Below, one piece after another: positions 4,237 to 5,955 of a DNA stretch of 5,955 bases. The stretch comes from Actinomycetes bacterium (GTDB taxonomy: Bacteria > Actinomycetota > Acidimicrobiia > Acidimicrobiales > Acidimicrobiaceae): NCBI GenBank assembly GCA_021823385.1, contig JAKAOC010000170.1, positions 1 through 5,955 of the forward strand, given 5' to 3'. The position numbers were made by a program, and so were the translations under genes. The notes beneath the pieces were generated by a model, which was given only the letters and a program-made list of their open reading frames with translations, was not told the DNA's origin and did not search any database. Each line of letters opens with the position of its first letter. Position 1 is the first letter of the stretch.

Positions 4237-5448
4237 GTGCTCGAAAGAGAAGCTAGTCGCCCAGATCTAATAAGGAAATCCAGATCAGCGACCTTCGCCG
4301 TAGCCGCATTGGGCTTCGGCGGCATACTGGCGGCATGCGGCTCGAGCAGCTCGTCTTCGACAGCGACCACGTCCGCCTCGTCGAACACCACGAGCGGCTC
4401 CTCCGCGGGGCTCGCCCAGGCTCAGCAGCTCGTCGCCACCGCGATGGCGCCGCCGCCGTGGCAGGGACCGACCACCAAGGTGGACACGTCAAATCTGTCG
4501 GGCAAGACGGTTTGGCTCATCAACCTGACCGAAGAGATTCCCGCTCTGCACGAGTGGGCTGCAGTGGCGCAGGCGGATCTGCAGCGCGCGCACGTGAATG
4601 TGCAGATCTGTGACGCAAAAGGCACGCCCGAGGGAATCACCTCCTGTCTGCAGCAGGCGATCGCGGCAAAGCCAAACGTGATCGTACCAATGGCTCTGGA
4701 TACCACCTATATCCATAGCTACATCCAGCAGGCCAACGCGGCAGGTATCAAAGTGATCACCGCCCAGACCGGCACCCCGGGTATTCCGCAGGGGACCGGA
4801 GCGGTGGCCGAGGTCACCTTCAACTACCCCGAGGTCGGCAAGATACTGGGTGCCTGGTTCGCGGTTCAGTCCAAGTGTGTCGGATATCCGCAGATCATCA
4901 CCTCCACCTCGGCTCGCCAGCCATCGGCCGCCGAGGTTGCCGGAATGCAGCAAGAGATATCGCAGGCCTGCCCGAGCAGCAAGCCGCTGCCGGTCTTGAA
5001 CAGCCTGATCCCCGACTGGGGCACCACGCTGGCCACGACGACCCGCTCCACGCTGACCGCCAACCCGAGCATCAAGTACATGCTGCCTCTTTATGACGGC
5101 ATGACCATCTATATGGTCCCCGCCATTCAGCAGATGGGGCTCGCCTCCAAGGTCCAAGTGGGCTCGTTCAACGCGACTCCGGTCGTAATGCAGAACGAGC
5201 TGGCTAAGCCCTCCGCACTGGCGGCCGACGTTGGCGGCCCGAACCAGTGGTACGGCGACGCCCTTGCTGACCAGACCTTCCGCGTGCTCGCCGGCGCGCC
5301 GGTCGTCCCCAGCGAGAACGTTCCGCTTCGCCTCTTCACGCGTGCCAACGTTGGCACCATCAACGTGAACGCGGACGAGTCGACCTGGTACGGCAGCGTC
5401 AACTACAACTGCAACTACGACAAGCTGTGGGGAATGTCCTGTAACTAG
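4237..5448 (+). CDS. Substrate-binding lipoprotein of the ABC importer (type 1 periplasmic-binding fold)
   Basis: A 403-residue extracellular, lipid-anchored ligand receptor for the importer. The GTG start follows AGGGGG by seven bases. A signal peptide (Arg/Lys-rich 1-17, hydrophobic 20-33) ends in the lipobox LAAC with lipidated C34. Residues 35-58 are a Ser/Thr-rich linker, as in many actinobacterial lipoproteins. The binding domain resembles ribose-binding proteins: KTVWLINL at 90-97, PNVIVPMALDTTYIHSYI at 146-163, AAGIKVITAQTG at 168-179, VGSFNATP at 308-315, and LADQTFRVLAG at 343-353. At two aligned ligand positions it departs from E. coli RbsB: the Asp-Arg pair is Q177-T178, and the Asp of GFDGTP is N312. 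Six further Cys (125, 137, 214, 245, 392, 402) could form disulfides. The gene lies between two strong hairpins. The fold call is firm; the ligand is unknown and perhaps not a simple pentose. Confidence 0.93.
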   Translation: MLEREASRPDLIRKSRSATFAVAALGFGGILAACGSSSSSSTATTSASSNTTSGSSAGLAQAQQLVATAMAPPPWQGPTTKVDTSNLSGKTVWLINLTEEIPALHEWAAVAQADLQRAHVNVQICDAKGTPEGITSCLQQAIAAKPNVIVPMALDTTYIHSYIQQANAAGIKVITAQTGTPGIPQGTGAVAEVTFNYPEVGKILGAWFAVQSKCVGYPQIITSTSARQPSAAEVAGMQQEISQACPSSKPLPVLNSLIPDWGTTLATTTRSTLTANPSIKYMLPLYDGMTIYMVPAIQQMGLASKVQVGSFNATPVVMQNELAKPSALAADVGGPNQWYGDALADQTFRVLAGAPVVPSENVPLRLFTRANVGTINVNADESTWYGSVNYNCNYDKLWGMSCN

Positions 5449-5459
5449 GACCTCTCCCG

Positions 5460-5495
5460 GCAGGTACCGGGCCCCTTTCGGGGCCCGGTACCTGC
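5460..5495 (+). terminator. Long perfect hairpin after the binding-protein gene
   Basis: Positions 5460-5475 pair perfectly with 5480-5495, giving a 16-bp uninterrupted GC-rich stem with loop TTTC. The stem begins 12 bases after the stop codon. It is followed by atttatcggtttt, which is T-rich but not a clean T-tract. Because the ATPase gene starts only 31 bases after the stem in the same direction, this is probably a partial terminator or an mRNA-stabilising stem, keeping binding-protein output above ATPase output. It could also end the transcript fully, but then the ATPase would need a promoter for which there is almost no room. Confidence 0.8.
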
Positions 5496-5526
5496 ATTTA
5501 TCGGTTTTGAACCAAAGGTTGGGCTA

Positions 5527-5955
5527 GTGGACGCTCTCTACGTGTCGGATCTCTCCAAGTCATTCGGAGGCGCCAAGGCGCTGGACGATGTGACGGTCTC
5601 CGTAAAGGCGGGCGAGGTCCACGGACTGGTGGGCCGAAACGGCTCCGGCAAGTCGACCCTGATCAAGATTCTCTCCGGCTACCACGCCCCGGACAGCTGG
5701 GGCTCGTTCCAGGTCGCGGGCAAGGCGGCGCAGCTTCCGCTCATGCCTGGGCAGCCGGCCAGCCTGGGGCTCAGCTTCGTGCATCAGGACCTCGGACTGC
5801 TCAGCACTCTTTCGGTGCTCGAGAACTTCCGCGTGGCAAGGTATCAGGCCGCCACCCTGGGAAGGATCAAGTGGCGCAACGAGCGCAGGCACGTCACGCG
5901 CATCCTCGAAAGTTTTGGCCTCCATTTGCCTCTCGACGCCACCATCGGCCAGCTA
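5527..5955 (+). CDS. ABC importer ATPase, ribose/CUT2 type, N-terminal part only
   Basis: Cytoplasmic energy-coupling subunit; 143 residues are visible before the window ends. Family members of this type are usually about 500 residues with two fused ATPase domains, so this is likely the first part of domain one. The Walker A motif GRNGSGKST is at 36-44, the Q-loop is in FVHQDLGL (Q87), and the segment LSGYHAPDSWGSF (49-61) matches the sugar-importer form LxGxxxPDxG. The signature motif, Walker B and switch His would lie beyond the edge. The GTG start follows AAAGG by eight bases and gives the typical DALYVSDLSKSFGGAKAL opening. It follows the binding-protein gene and its strong hairpin, completing the importer. 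The segment VLENFRVARYQ (98-108) differs from the commoner ENIFLGRE form; its meaning is unclear. Confidence 0.92.
   Translation, partial: MDALYVSDLSKSFGGAKALDDVTVSVKAGEVHGLVGRNGSGKSTLIKILSGYHAPDSWGSFQVAGKAAQLPLMPGQPASLGLSFVHQDLGLLSTLSVLENFRVARYQAATLGRIKWRNERRHVTRILESFGLHLPLDATIGQL

Noticed and set aside
4489..5157. Minus-strand open frame (222 residues) opposite the binding-protein gene
   Set aside because: An antisense shadow with no family features and no plausible upstream signals.

Overview
The window is GC-rich with densely packed, mostly co-oriented genes, GTG as well as ATG starts, and a lipoprotein whose signal peptide runs into a Ser/Thr-rich linker. That style suggests a Gram-positive actinobacterium, probably of an uncultured, metagenome-type lineage. 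The lineage is an inference from style only, since no rRNA or marker gene is present.

Layout. Positions 1-810 (minus strand) hold the N-terminal 270 residues of a class III (CaiB/BaiF) CoA-transferase that runs off the left edge. A 173-bp divergent intergenic region separates it from a plus-strand GntR/FCD regulator (984-1688). After a 201-bp gap with several hairpins and three operator-like palindromes comes an HMG-CoA-lyase-like carbon-carbon lyase (1890-2783, GTG start). A 313-bp intergenic region with two further operator-like sites follows. It leads into an ABC importer of the ribose/CUT2 type: permease (3097-4125), lipoprotein substrate-binding protein (4237-5448) and ATPase (5527 to the right edge, incomplete). 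Strong RNA hairpins lie on both sides of the binding-protein gene.

How it fits together (inference). The regulator, CoA-transferase, lyase and importer look like one catabolic locus. The importer would bring in a small molecule, the CoA-transferase would activate a carboxylic acid as its CoA thioester, and the lyase would cleave a 3-hydroxy-3-methyl (or similar branched) acyl-CoA into two smaller units. A 10-bp palindrome related to TTGYATRCAA recurs in all three promoter-bearing intergenic regions, including two identical copies ahead of the permease. The adjacent FCD regulator is the natural candidate to bind it. The lyase belongs by eye to an HMGL-like subgroup with an HNTRNTG motif rather than the HDTYG of proven HMG-CoA lyases. 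The binding protein lacks the Asp-Arg and Asp residues used by ribose-binding protein. The substrate may therefore be neither HMG nor a simple pentose. I see no mobile element, CRISPR array, tRNA or rRNA.
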